Source: Paragordius varius (Eukaryota; Nematomorpha). From it: DNA of 64,000 nt. Made by a program: the position numbers and the translations under genes. Positions 1-14,635 of the stretch are shown here, piece by piece; within the stretch, counting starts at the first letter, position 1; each line of letters opens with the position of its first letter. The stretch is from positions 10,850,001 to 10,914,000 of the forward strand of contig OZ176053.1 in NCBI GenBank assembly GCA_964247055.1, in the 5' to 3' direction. The notes under the pieces were generated by a model. That model saw nothing but the letters and a program-made list of their open reading frames with translations. It was not told where the DNA came from and ran no database searches.

Positions 1-382
1 TTAATTTAAAGTTTATTCAAAAAATATATTTGAATAAACTCACAAAGTCATGGGAAAATTAAAAACGTGATTAATGATTTGGTGAATTCCGTATTGTTTA
101 TAAAATGCAAACATTACTTTAAAAAATTGTAAACCAATTGATCGATTTATTTCCCATAAAGTAAACGGTACAAGAAAATCCAATAATCCGCTTATAATTA
201 ACGCTTTGTGCCAGTAAATGTTTAAAGTTATTTCAAGTAAAAAGGAATATTTGAAACCCTAAAACCTAAAAAATCAAAATCTAAATTTCCATATTTCACA
301 ATTTTAGTTATATAATTTTTATAAAATATAAGGCACTATTGCTAATTTTATAAAAAATGACATAAGTTAATTAAAGGACCAC

Positions 383-3300
383 CTAAAAAGCTTCAACTTT
401 TCCACGTTTTCCTGTGCTGAATAATAATTTTAATTTTTATCCGTAATTTAACAAATAATTAAATGTATACCTAAATCTATTGGTAGCAGCAAGACCAAAC
501 TGACGTCTTCGTACTTGCATGGTATAAAAGATATTGTCTATAAAGTTTCGCCGAGCCCTTTGCAATTGTTTTACGCGGTGTTTTGCATTTTCGGCATCTA
601 AATCAAACTTGGACGGATCCAATCCATACATAGCGTCCGGATGCATATTTAAAGTTCCCATGGAAACTAGGGTACATCCCAAGGCTAAGCCAGACGCCCC
701 ATAAGGTGTTAGTGGAGATGCACAATGCAACTTACTACTGTTTGAGTGGCTATTATCTAAAAAGAGTTTTTTGCATTCAAATAAAATTATGATAAGCTAT
801 AGAAAGAATATATTATAACAATTATTAAAATTAAAAGATGTCAACTTTTTTATCATTTTTATAATAGAAAACAATTAACTTTGCTGTCATTTGTATTCCT
901 ATGTTTCTACAATTAAACATTGATATTTTTATCGTTATATATTTACGTATTTAAAAATATTTATGAAGAGTGAATATAAAATCAGAATATTCTAATTAAA
1001 ACATATATACCATTTACAGTTCAAACCTTGAATATTTCCTCTCAAAAAATTCAAAACCCTAAAATAAAGTTATGTGTTTTTGAACTAATTAATTATTAAT
1101 ATAAAAAATATATCTTTTTGGCATAGTTTATTATTTTTTTAATCTTAAAAAACAGTAATTTATTCGAGGGTGATTTTGAATTGTTCGAGGGTGAATTTAA
1201 ATTCAAGGGTGAATTTGAATTGTAAATGGTATATTTTTAGATAAAAATAATTTTGTTGATAGAGAAACCCGTATTTGTAGATGGTAATTTAACGATAACG
1301 GATAAAACGGCTGATGTTTCATCCAATAATGGCTCGATTGCAATGGGTGTTGGCCTGTTTCTCTAACATTTGAAAATCGAGCATTATAAATAAGCAATAT
1401 AAATGTGTTGTTTTTTCGTAAATTTAAACTAAAAGTAACCATAGCATATATATATTTTGAGCAATATAAATAAACTAATTTGTTAACTAACATTAAATCA
1501 AAGTTTATAAAAATAAACATAATTAAAAATTATTTCAGCCCATGGTTCTCTAGGCAGATTTTCCATGTTCTAAATTTGTTTGACATATTTTCAATTGAAA
1601 AATCTGTTAGAACAATGTCATCCGCGAAAATTAACTCCCAGGGCGGTTGGGTAGATATGTTTTTTGTGATACAGTATAATATTATAATGAATAGTAATAG
1701 ACTAAGTACAGACCCTTGGTGTAGGCCAGTGTTTGTCTTAAAAGGTTCCGTGTCTTCTATTTAGGTGCGTACCATTGTGGTTGTATTTCATAAAAAGTAG
1801 TATTATTTCTATTAGATATTCTTTGATATAATTTTGTCTTAAGGCCCATTTGATTGTTGCTCTAGGGATTTTATCAAAAGCTTTCTCCAGGTCTAGAAAG
1901 ATGTGAAAAAAGTTTTTGATTTTTTGAAAGTTATTTTTCCTGTAGTTGCCTGATAATGAAGATGGCATCTGTAGTGCTGTGTTTTTTACGAAACGCAAAC
2001 TGATTATTTCTTATTGTAATGGTTTGTCTAAGGCGGTTGTCAATGATGCTTTCAAATATTTTGCAAGTGTGTTCTAAAAGTTTTAAGGGGCGGTATGAGG
2101 AGCAGACGAGACGATCCCCCTTATTTTTATATATAAGGATCGTTATACTTTTATTCCAGTCATGAAGAATTTCACGTTTGGTAAGAATTTCATTAAAATT
2201 GTAAGGTATGATGTTAAGCATGGTATTGGTTTAAGCAGATCAATTGATAGTTCGCTAGCAACCTGACGACTTGTTTGGCTTCATTTTTTGTATTGCTTTT
2301 AATACTTCGTTTTCTGTGGTGGATGGGTCCGCTTGTGGGTGGTTTTAGTGTCAGAGGGACTTTTAAATTGTTGGTTTGGTTCATTGATTCTTCCAAGCTT
2401 TCTTTCCATATCTTAATTACACTTTTTGGGTTAGAGATTATCTCATTCATATTGTTTTTGATACATTTAGTTTTAATGATATCTTGTTTGTTTGAGTTTA
2501 TATTCTTTATGTATTTAAAGATTTTTTTATTAATATTAGACTGTATCACAAAAAACATATCTACCCAACCGCCCTGGGAGTTAATCTTCGCGGATGACAT
2601 TGTTCTAACAGATATTTCAATTGAAAATATGTCAAACAAATTTAGAACATGGAAAATCTGCCTACAGAACCATGGGCTGAAAATAAATATTAATAAAACA
2701 AAAACAATGATATCACAGCGCCCAAATATCCATAAGCTATCTGCGACAAGGAAGTCAAAACAAATTCAATATAATGCAACAAATGCAAATTCTGGGTTCA
2801 AATGCTCCAAAATCACCGGCAAACTAAACGAACAAATAAACTTCATATGTAACAACTGTAATAACAATAATCCAACTCAAACACGCTCGACATATGTGGC
2901 AATCGACGAAAATTCAATAGAAAAAGTGGACCAGTTTACCTATCTAGACGTCATAGACTCTAAAGGCCATATAACTGGAGCAATAAGGAAACGAATTCAA
3001 CAAACATGGGGTAAAGTTAACCTCTAAAATTTGTCCTTAAAATTAAAAATGTATCTAACAATAATAATTGGCTAATATACAAAGCAGGAGTCAGGCCAGC
3101 TCTTACTCACGCCACCGAAACATGGCCCCTAAATAAAACAAATCTTGACAAAATGATAAATACGGAAAACAAAATAATTAAAGCTGGCTGTTCTGACTAC
3201 AATATTCATCTTAAACACAAAAATGACACAGTAGAAAAGTTTATACAAAGAAGCAGGCTTAAATACTTGGGTCACATTGAAACAAGACAAACCGACCATA

Positions 3301-6300
3301 TACTCCAAACCATTAAGCACATACAACCCTTTGGAAACAATCGCAAAGGGCGCCCAACACATTGCTGGAGCGACAACATTAAAAATGACAAAAAAATACT
3401 AAACCTCGACATTATCAAATGTCTAGATAAGGACCTTTGGAATAAGACCGTAAATGGTAACCTTCAAACACGAAGTCAAAAAGCCATCAAGTATCAAGTA
3501 TTATTAAAAATTAATCTACCTTCCTTTTTCGTATGTAAAATGTTGGTGGTTTGCTTTCCAAATAAACATAAACGGAGTAAAAAGGACGCGTCGCCATTTC
3601 TTCCATTTCAATAAACAAGCGCTAATTTGCCATTTTATTAAAAATATTTACAATTAATCCATTAAATTAATAATCAATTGTTTAATAATATTTTTTAAAA
3701 CGATTCTTTTATGAAAAAAATTGTACTCAAATCAGAATTAATAAATATTAAATACCTGTCGTCGACGGTATAGATCGTAACGTTGTTTAATTTTCCAGGA
3801 TAGGGCAGCAAAAAACAGTAGAAACAAAAAACAACTAAATTTCATGAAAAATCATTATTTTAAAATCATATAATTATAAATATATATATTAAGTTAATTT
3901 ACCTCAAAAATGTTATAAAAAATTGAAGAATATCCAATTTGGGAGTATACGACATAGACACCTATGAATTAAAAAATGGATATAATTATTTTGTAAAAAA
4001 TATTTAAACAAAACCAATTTTCATACCTTTATGATAACAGGTGCTTCAAAATGAAATAGATGAATAATAAATGTAACATTTTTGACACCAGATGTGAAGT
4101 ATCTAGAATCTAAAAATAATTATAAAACTATGTTTTCAAACCATTAACAATATATTACGGCAAGTAAGTAATATACTGCCCATAGTTAGCATATAGGCAT
4201 ATGAAAATTTAAGTTTATTTGAGATTATATTGATAGGAATCATACAATGTTATCACTCATAAGCATTCAACCAAAATTATAAATTAATAGTACACCTTTT
4301 TACCCAGTTTGTTCTCATGATAAAAGTTGTTTTTACCTTCCCAAAATCATATTATTTATTTGTTTTTAAATTAATTTTATTCAAAATCGATTTAACTAAA
4401 TTTAGAGTTTTAGATAGAATAATGCCTGTATGTTACTACAATACGAGTCATTATTAGAGAATTATATTATTTAAACAATAAACTCTAATATTATTTTATT
4501 AGATTTGATGATACAAATAACGTTTAAAAGTGTAAATATAACCAATTTCCATAGAAAATTGTTGATTGCACAATTGATTCGAGATAATGGGCATGATAGT
4601 GTTACTGTGACCTATTTTATACATCAATAAATATTATAATAAAACATTCCATCTATAAATATTTAGACATTTAACAACCGTTTAATATAATAATATTAAA
4701 ATCTTAATAATATACCTTTTTGGTAAGAAATATTAATTTTGGGCATGCTAACTCCACTACACCAAATTTTCAAATCATAGGGATGATCAGGTTTATCCAA
4801 CCTAAAAACAAAAGTAAAAATCGTTTTTAAAAACATAAAATAATATTTTATTATTGTATAATTGCGGTTTATTCCAATTGTATGGGATTTATTTTGACAC
4901 GAATATTAATATTTAAAAATATAAATAAAAAAACTCTTAACCTATTAATGATATTCATTCGATTGTAAAAGCGATCTTTGATGGGGGAAGACATGTTAAA
5001 AGTTAATGCATAATCTGTCGATAAATGAAAATAACACGTTCCACCCGGCAATCTAGGATTCCCAAAGTAAAGGCTACTTTCATCGCACCTGTGATAACAA
5101 AAATATTCAAAGGCATCATTAAATGATATTTTGAAAACACATAATCAATATAAAAATATTAAAAATTATAAGTTATTAAGGGTAAAACTTTTCTTTGCTT
5201 AAATTAGAGTCAAGACAGTATCTAATTTAAATAATGATTCATTATAATAGTTCGGTTTTGTTTTGGGTGTATTGATTATAATTTTACGTTATTTTTATGT
5301 TCAACAAATTTACATATATAACTAGTTGAATTACATTACTAATATATTTCTAAATTTTTAATTTATAACATGTGTTTGTGTTTTAGTTGAAACGACCAAT
5401 ATATAAATTTTTAGCTAACGCATAAGATGTAGGGTCAATCAGGGTTTGCTTTTTCGATAAAATCCTTATACTATATAACATATAAATTTAAATTAAGTAG
5501 TTTTTTTGCATATATATACATTTGACATTGGGATCCTATGATCCCCTTAACACGACAATAACAGTCACCCGTATTTCGATCACAAATGTTTGAGTGACCA
5601 TGGCAGAAGCATGGTTGACACATTCCTCCATTCCTGGGCTCTCCAAAGTACCCAATGGCACAGGAACCGCAGTTTGGACCGGTTGTGTGATCTCGGCAAG
5701 ATTTACAAAGCTCAGCGCCTGTGCTTACGCTATGAACACAATGGGAATGACCATTACATGTACAAGCTATAAATAAGTGTGTGGATATAAAAATCATTAA
5801 AATAAGTTTTAAATGCCACATATATACTTATTTTCCACAAATGTATTGTTTAAAAATGGTAAAGAGATTTGGATTTATGTTATCAAAGGACTTAAAGCTA
5901 TGTCGTAACAAAAAAAATCAATAATTCAAAAATATATTTACCTAAAATTATTATAGAAATTGTGATCAAAATATATATATTTATGTGAACTATTATACAT
6001 CTTTATAATTAATTTAACATGCATAATAATTGTATATGGATAATTATAAATATAATTTTGACCTAAAAATGGCTAAGTTTTATAAAAAAACTAAATAATA
6101 TTCTTGAACTTTAAAAAATATATGTTGGCAACCATTTTATAAAATAATCTATCAAATTACCTGGACATTTGATATAGTGATACAAAGATGACGGGCACAT
6201 TAAATTTAATTTAACCATAACTCCTGTCGAAAAAGATTGATTCGAAAATGTCAAATTATTATCATTATTATATAGCAATTCCTTATTTTTATTAGGCGAT

Positions 6301-7022
6301 GTTGTAAGGTAAAAAGGCATTTCACCGTTCAACCAATTACCAAACAATGCGTTGGACAGTAAAAATCTTTGAATAATTTCAAAAACATTGCTATAAAAAA
6401 CTCGGAAGCGCCACATATCAGTTTGGAAATCATACATGCTTAACTCATCGGATAGGTTATCATTCTAAAAAAATTATGATTGAAGGTAAAATATTAATTT
6501 TCTAGGGCGATGTTAAAATAAAATAAATTACGTTTAACCAGGATTTATCAAAAATATAAAAATTATATAGGAAACATAAGAAAAATATCAAATATGCAGG
6601 TAATATTAAAGATTTAATATAATAAAACTAATTGTTTTTAATGTTTATTAATAAAATAAAATGATAAAACAATATTTTAATGTGAAATACTTCATTTTGT
6701 GATGTAATATTTAGTGTTCCGATCCTAGAATTTAAGATTTTTTCATAAAGGCTTTTGGGTAAAATCAATGCCCTTGATTCGGATGCCATATAGGTACCAG
6801 GTATGCAAACTCCTATAATAAACATAGTTAAAATAATTATTTCTTTCGAGATTAGCCAAAAATCAAGATAATAATAAATAAATTAATACCAAAATCTACT
6901 AATAAAAATTACTTATAAATTTTAGGGAAGCAAAAAATAAAAACGATTTTTCAAAATAACAACGATTTATCAAAACTTTTCTTCCAAAAGTAGACCGAAT
7001 CATAAATTTTTAAGGAAAATAA

Positions 7023-7073
<51 letters not shown>

Positions 7074-9430
7074 AAAAAAATAAAATTAAATTAAAAAAAG
7101 CATTACCATAACCAGTGTTTGATTCATGAGCACACCAACCACAGTTTGGATTGGTTTGACATTCATCGCAAGATTTGAAGAAAATGCAAGGGGAAAGTAT
7201 GTTAGAGTATAGCTCATTCCACTCATCGATAAGGGGAAACAATTCATTCAAAAGTTCAATCGGATGATGAGAAGTGTCAAAATATGGATACATATTTTGA
7301 CTGGCGGTATTATCGGTGACAGTTTGCTTTTTTCTAATATTTTTACTTTTATTATTGTTATCATGCTTTCTTTTAGTTTTATGTGATGATAGGAGGAGGG
7401 AATTATAATACATCCCGTTTTTAGCATAGCCAACATTTTCAGCAGTGGTGTGACTAACATGTCGGTATGGAGAAAATGGTAAACTCTTATTCAAACCAAA
7501 TTTGTCAAGAAAATCAACTTTGTATTTTCTAATCAAATAATCAATATTTTGATTTTCTTTACCAATGCTTTTATCAAATGCCTCACTATAACGATAATTA
7601 TGATGTATACCACCTGCTGATGCCATCCTTATACTTGAATTGTTGTTATCAAACCCAATGATATAAGGGTTAAATAGGTTACTACGTCTTTTTTCATTGG
7701 GTTCGACTTTCGCAAATTTCGGGCGATTTTGAGCATTCTTATTATTATTATAAAGATTGGAGGTAGATTTATTAACTTTATTGTATGAACGATCGTTTTC
7801 AATATCAAGGGTAGGTGGGGATGATGCAAAATGTTCCCAAATATAATATAAATATGATATGTGAGTGCCTATTGATATAACCAAGTTATCCATCAAATCA
7901 TTAACATTTGTATTAATATTTATGGTAATAGTTGATGATTTTGAGTTAGGTAAATCACTTGAGTTCGTTTTATTATATGATTGTGGCAAAGAGTTATTTT
8001 GTTCCATTCTTTTTTGATCCGATATGTAATCATAATCTAAAAGTTCAAAATAATAAATATATTAAAAAGTCTGGATAATTGAATTTTTTGAATATTGTCA
8101 AATTTCCATTTTAGTTTATTTGTAAATTAATAATTACCATTTTGCACAATATCATTTGTCAATTCATCATTGTCAATACCCTTCGACGCATTAACGTTTC
8201 CACGTTTGAGCGCAGAAAAGGGATAATATATTTTTAGTTCCTTGTACACATAATCTAAACACAATGATATATGTAACAAAATGACTTTCAATAAACTTCA
8301 AAACTTTCAAAAAAACTTAAATCAAACATACTATACCAAGATAGGGTGCAAAATAAAACACATCTCTTCGAGGACAATTCGAGGCTACGGTAAATTGGTC
8401 AAATGGATTTCCGAAAGGTTGTAACATAGCATAAGCATACGGATCCCAACACGCATTATGTTTCCACAGGCAATATTGTTCAGTGCATGATCGACAACTT
8501 TGGTAATGTTTGCAGGGATAACCAATATAACAATATCTAAAGTATGGTTAACAATATTATATGAAACTTATTTATTTAGGTACCCTAATATTGCATGTAT
8601 CTTTTTGAATCAAGAAATTTAGATATAATCAAAAAAGTGTTTATGCCGTAATATAAGTCATATCTGATATTTTAACACCAAATAGGATGCGTGATTGATA
8701 TTTTTGGGGTTAATGATTACACGGAGAAACTTTATATATAATATTTTATACCAATCATGAAAAGATTACAAAAATATGCACATGGTAAACTGCAAAATGC
8801 GAAATAATCTTCTGGAAGAATAAATAATATAAATTTGTTAAATTAATGCAAGCGATAGTCAAATTGATCATCGATTAAAAACAGTGTAAATAACTACAGC
8901 AGGGGTGTCCAACACAAATATATTCGCGACTGTTTTAATAATTTTTCGTTTTTTTATTTATTTTGAACCCATTTTTGGATAATAAAACTTTAAATAATCG
9001 TGAATATTTAAAATCAAATTTTTATTTTTTTAGCATTTTTAGAGGACTTTTGCGTACCGAAAAAAAGAGTGTTGGGCATTCCTGAACTAGGGTATTGTTT
9101 AAAAAAAGTGATACATACATATTTAAACTGACCATATATGTAATCTAAATACAGTAAAAAATAATGGTTACCTATATAATCTTTTTTGAAACTTAAGTGA
9201 ATTGCTTGATTCTTCATTCTTGCTCTCTAAACATTAGCAAAAATTAGTTGTTAGCAAAGTTTTAAACATTTAAAAAACTTTATGATTTTAAATCCATAAA
9301 ACAAAACAAATAACTACCCTTGGATATTTTCTTATCCTTTTTAGCGTTTGATGAACTCATCTGTAAATTTGCTATGTCATAGTATGATGTTTTCATACTT
9401 TGTAAATAATTGTACAACACTATAGTACCA

Positions 9431-9481
<51 letters not shown>

Positions 9482-12400
9482 CAGAAAACTTATAAAAAAT
9501 ATTTTTTTAGAAATAATAAAACGAACCCTGGATTGTGTAAAGGGTGAAACAATGGAAGGACCCATAAGCAAATATCCATAAACATGAAGGATCATTCTGA
9601 CAGGTTATACAATCGCTATAATACTCGCAATGAATGCGAGACCATATGGGACATTGGTCAACGGTTCTAATGGGCTAAATTAGTATATATGTATAGAATA
9701 ATATTTAAATAAACTAATATTTATTAAGCGTAACGCGGTTAAAATATCCTAATTAATATCGAAAAATAAAAAATATTTTTAGTTATCTTACCGAAGGAAC
9801 AAATTTTTCCAGATGCATTTGTAAAAATATTATAAAGACCATAAGTATAAGGGCAAAAAAGTGTTTTTTAATTACTGATAAACGTTATTGCTTTATACCT
9901 CGTCAAATATAAAAATAAAATTTTAAAATACCAAAGCTCTTTCGGTTTTTAAACGCATTTTTTCTTGATGTGTAAGCATTGGATCATGATAGAAATAAGG
10001 ATCAAATAATTCAGATTTTAGGTATATTTTGCCATGAGGAGACATCGAGGCGGTTGGGAAATAAAAAAGCTTATTTTTTATGGCTTTAAACGTTGAAGCA
10101 GACTTGATAGAATCCACGAAAGAATCATTTATTCCTTTAGCATTTCTAACATTGATATTTTGTTGATTAACAAATGGTTTTACAGTACTTTTGAGAGTTG
10201 GATTGGTGTCGAAACCTGGAAAGTTATTATTTTTGTGTGTTTGCCACTTTTCGGAGAAAAGAGATGAAAAATTATCATCATTTTCGGGTGGCGGACCGAC
10301 CCGACCACCATAAAGAAGATTATTCCGTATTTCAAATAATTTTTGGTAAACTTGTATACTGGGATCAGATATGAAAGATATGGATGTAGTTGATGTTGTA
10401 TTAGACGACAAAGTATTCCTTTTAACTCTGGGGGTAAGTGGACAGACATATTCATTTTCGTTGGATAAATTAAGTAATTGTTGGGAAATGCAACCAATTT
10501 TATCACACCAAACGCACGGCCAACGGCTTGATAAACACGTGTAACAATCAATGAGCGATGAACATAATTGACTGCCTGATTCCAAGTAGAAAAACGTCAA
10601 GGCGGTTGTATCGATGTAATTGTCGAAATTTGCCTTCTCCTAAAATATAAATTATGATTATTACAAAAAATTTGTAGTAGATATGAGGCTTAAACAATTT
10701 TTATATTGTTTATGGGTCCTATGTATAATGTCATGAATTGAATCCTTTAACCAATTTTAATATTTTATAGAATTTCAAATTATCATACTTCATATTAATA
10801 AATACCTTCCCAACGTTCAAAAACTCATTTTCATAAATACACAAAAATTTTTTAACATCGTGTTAACTAAAAATTAGTAAAATATATATTTAGACAATAA
10901 ACCGTTTTTACGTCGGTGGACATCCTTATATGTAGTAAGGCATCGACAAAATCGATTAAGGCACTATTATAATTGTTTGCTTCTGTGTCTTTAAAATGCT
11001 CAAAATCAAAGTTGCTTTGTGGTGATAGATCAATGTTTGAAGGCACAATTTTATAATTATTGGCTGATCCCATATTACGCCCATCAAAAAAAGTTGAAGT
11101 GAAACAAAAATCCAACAATCTTTTTTTCCAATTAATTGGAATTTGGTCGAAATTATTATGTAAATTTTTAAAATTTATCAAATTATCTTGTAAGTTAGGT
11201 GCGTAGCTATTGCCTAGTTTTTTACGTGAAACATTGTTTGAATTTTGTTCCCCGTAAAGTTCTTTGATGTATGCCGTGTATAGAGATTGTAAAGGTACAA
11301 AATAATTTAGTGTCATGTTAGTTGAATTTATTAGCTGTCCTTCAAAATATGTCACAAGGGTAGATAGTATTTCTACACTATTTTTATAATTAATACTGGT
11401 GGTTTGATTGGAAGAATTAGTAAAATTCCTAATTGGGGCATTTCGTTGAGTTTTAATTAAATGGTCAATAATGACTCTCATATCCCTAGGTAATCTTTCG
11501 ATAAATGAATCCAAAATATCATTACAAGAATTTATTAGGGGTCCAAAATGTAATACTGCTTCTCCTTTTATCCATTGGCCATCAAAACCGCCTTGGACAT
11601 GAAGTGTACTAATAAAAAAAAGTTAATTATCCATTATAAAACGTTTTATCCAAATTTAAAAATAAAATATGTTTTTTGAGAAATAACTCACCAATATAAA
11701 ATAAATTTTTACAACATAGTTTAATGTTTTTTCAGCATTATATTAATTCTAGACAGAATATCATATTTTAAAAATATTAAAAAATAAAGGTTATTTAATG
11801 TTAAAAAACACATAACTTTTTAGTATATATTTGAATCAAGGGTGAATTTGAAATTTAAATGGCATATTTCAAATTCCCCCTTGAACACTTCTAATTCAAA
11901 CATTTGGAGTCAACCCTCGAACATTTTATATTGACCTTTGAACATCTACTATTACCCTAAACATTTTATCACCCCATAAATTATGTGTTTATGGGCTAAA
12001 TACTATATAACCAAGTAAATTGGCATATTAATTTTCTGTTTTTTCTCTATTTTATTATCAATATATTTAAATGGAATATTTTTTGAAAACTAACAAAATA
12101 TACAAAAAATGTAAAGTATGACAAAAACAAATAATTAAATTTTTAGCCCAGAAACACTATATACTTAATGTAATATATTTGATGGTTTAAGGGTGAAATT
12201 CATATATTCTATATGTTAAAGGGTGAATTTTAAATGTAAATGTAATGTATATTAATTAATTTAATGTCTATAGTTGAAATAAATCTTTATTTCAACTGTG
12301 GCTTAAAGCCAATAGTTAGGTTAATCATCGTTTTTTATGTAAAAGCTAAGATGTACGACTGAACAATGAGACTAGTATATTGATTTGATTGGTCAATTTT

Positions 12401-14580
12401 CAATTAAAAAAATTTGTTACTTAAAAGCACATTGTTCAAATAATATGGGTTTTTAAGAAGGTATCTATAATTAGAAGAAAATTAAAAATTAGGGTGACAA
12501 AATAGATTGCATCTATATTGGTATATTATATGAAGTATAGGGGAAAGATTTTAATTGTATAATAAGAGATTTCAAACAAATATCAGATAAAATTTATCAA
12601 TTAAATTATTAATAAAAATTATTTTATAAATTTAAATTATAATGTTAATAGGACAGGGAGCCGATACACTGGTGCGTTACGAATATGATTATATGGAATT
12701 ATTTATTCATATAATTATTCAGGCTATTATCATGTCTCTTGCTATATCTCAGGATTGGATGCATTAAAAATTTTGGTTTTACATAAATTAAGGATGTTTT
12801 TAACACTTAAAGACTGTGCCTCAAATATGGGGATAAAAAATATAAGTTTATAAATGTATATTATTTGATAGCTAAAATCAGGATAATTAATATAAAATAC
12901 AGACTAGGAAAAGAGTTAATTCACCTAAAGGAAAAAGCGTATTTTTAAATTATTAAGATATGCCCGTCAAAAATTATAAAATTATATTTGTAATGAATTC
13001 AAGCATCAAACAAAAAAAATTAGTTTACTTGTTAATAAGCAGGGTTGCATGTTGAATTCGTGGTTCCAGTCCCATATCCTTGGTCCATACGCTTTTGTAC
13101 CAAATATTTTGCTCTTTATTATACATAACATTTATAATTTTAACATAAATATATATAGTTTTGTCCCATAAAATAAATTATATACATTATTAAATAAGTT
13201 GCTTTCTGTTAGAATAATGTTCGAAAATTATATATGTTCAAACCAAAAATTAGGATAAAAATAAAAAAAATAGACTTTATCAAAACATATATTAATCGCA
13301 CCCTGACAAGTAAATGATTATAGTAAAAAATTATGAAAACAAAACACAAAAACTAAAAGACAAATATTTTGCATAAAGACATCCGTACTTTTTAAATCGT
13401 CACTTTTTATATAAAAATTTTTTAATTTTTAAATATATAATATAATGATCCAATTAACATATTTCTTCCTTTGATTACCAACTTTAAATTATAAGTTATC
13501 TTACAACAAATCTATGAAATTATGGTTACTTTTTAGATGTTTGTCTTTTAATTTTAAGTTTATTATAATTTTAACAAAATACGCATATGAAAAAAATCGT
13601 TGCAAGCCATATATACCAGTGTCATAAATGTAGCTGGCATTAGTAAAGCAATCATGTCGAATTTTGGTAGATTCCTCATCCTCACCATTTTCTTTATCGT
13701 TGAGAGTTTTGCTAGTTTCTTTGTTAAATTTGTCCTCATTGTTGGTATTTTTTCTTTGGGGCGAAGAAGCCATACATAATTCTCGACCACCGATTGTAAG
13801 AATTAAATTTCGATCTTTCGCATGGCCGGTAAGTGATGGAAGCAATATACTTTGATGCATATACAAAGCCGATGGACTAGGCATCAAAATTTGCCTGTCA
13901 AATTTTAATTTATGCAAAATCAGTAGTGGTTAAAATAAAATAATTTATATATATATATATATATATATATATCAAGATTTCAATATTTATGATGTTATAT
14001 ATTGTCCATTAATAATCACTTTCATGCATAGAAAAGCGTTTTAATAGCAAATCAAAAAACATCTATATTACAATCATTCAACCCTTAATAAGACAACTTG
14101 AGATGCACAAAAATCTCAATCTTGTTGTCTACAACCTTTAAAAAAATGATAGTTAATCAAAATTATTTTTTTACATAATGCGATTAAACCGACCCTTTTA
14201 TATGTTTTAACATCTCAAAAAAATATTAGGTGAAAAATTAAAAAATTAGCAGTTTTAAATATTAAAATAAAGTAATTACCAATTTTTAGTGATTGGATAG
14301 TATGCCAACATTGAATCTATTGGACTTTGTTGATGCAGAAATTCAATGCGTATATCTAAATGACCACGGGCCTCTATCAAAGAAAGACCCCCATGAATAT
14401 ATATAACTGATGAGTTATCAAAATTTTCATATAGTACGCTTGTGTGACCAAATCGACCAGAAGGCATATAGCGTACAAATGTTGGGTTATCCGAATTTTC
14501 AACCATATTTTTATCATTGGTTGATATTGGGTTTGTTGAAGATTTCATCGTAGTATGAAAGGTCCAACTATCATTCTCTG

Positions 14581-14635
<55 letters not shown>

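Noticed and set aside
1738-2639. Minus-strand reverse transcriptase frames as a separate gene from the plus-strand frames at 2.5-3.6 kb
   Set aside because: Both are parts of one LINE: together they cover the enzyme in order, share the overlapping FADD block, and a single target duplication encloses them.
1533-3502. Penelope-like element, because of the inverted arrangement
   Set aside because: The motifs ([26 protein letters not shown]) are LINE/RTE-type, and the inversion fits twin priming with a target duplication.
3520-3621. Plus-strand frame running through this stretch as the LINE C-terminus
   Set aside because: The LINE ends at about 3502; the minus strand here is the attractin MATRPF exon with good splice sites and phase.
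9319-9361. Possible extra attractin exon of 43 nt starting ATGAGTTC with a GGGTAG donor
   Set aside because: Its length breaks the codon phase between exons 9674-9527 and 9226-9172, which join correctly without it.
12256-12300. Small hairpin GTTGAAATAAA-TC-TTTATTTCAAC as a regulatory RNA
   Set aside because: Eleven-base A/T-rich arms are expected by chance in this composition and nothing around it supports a function.
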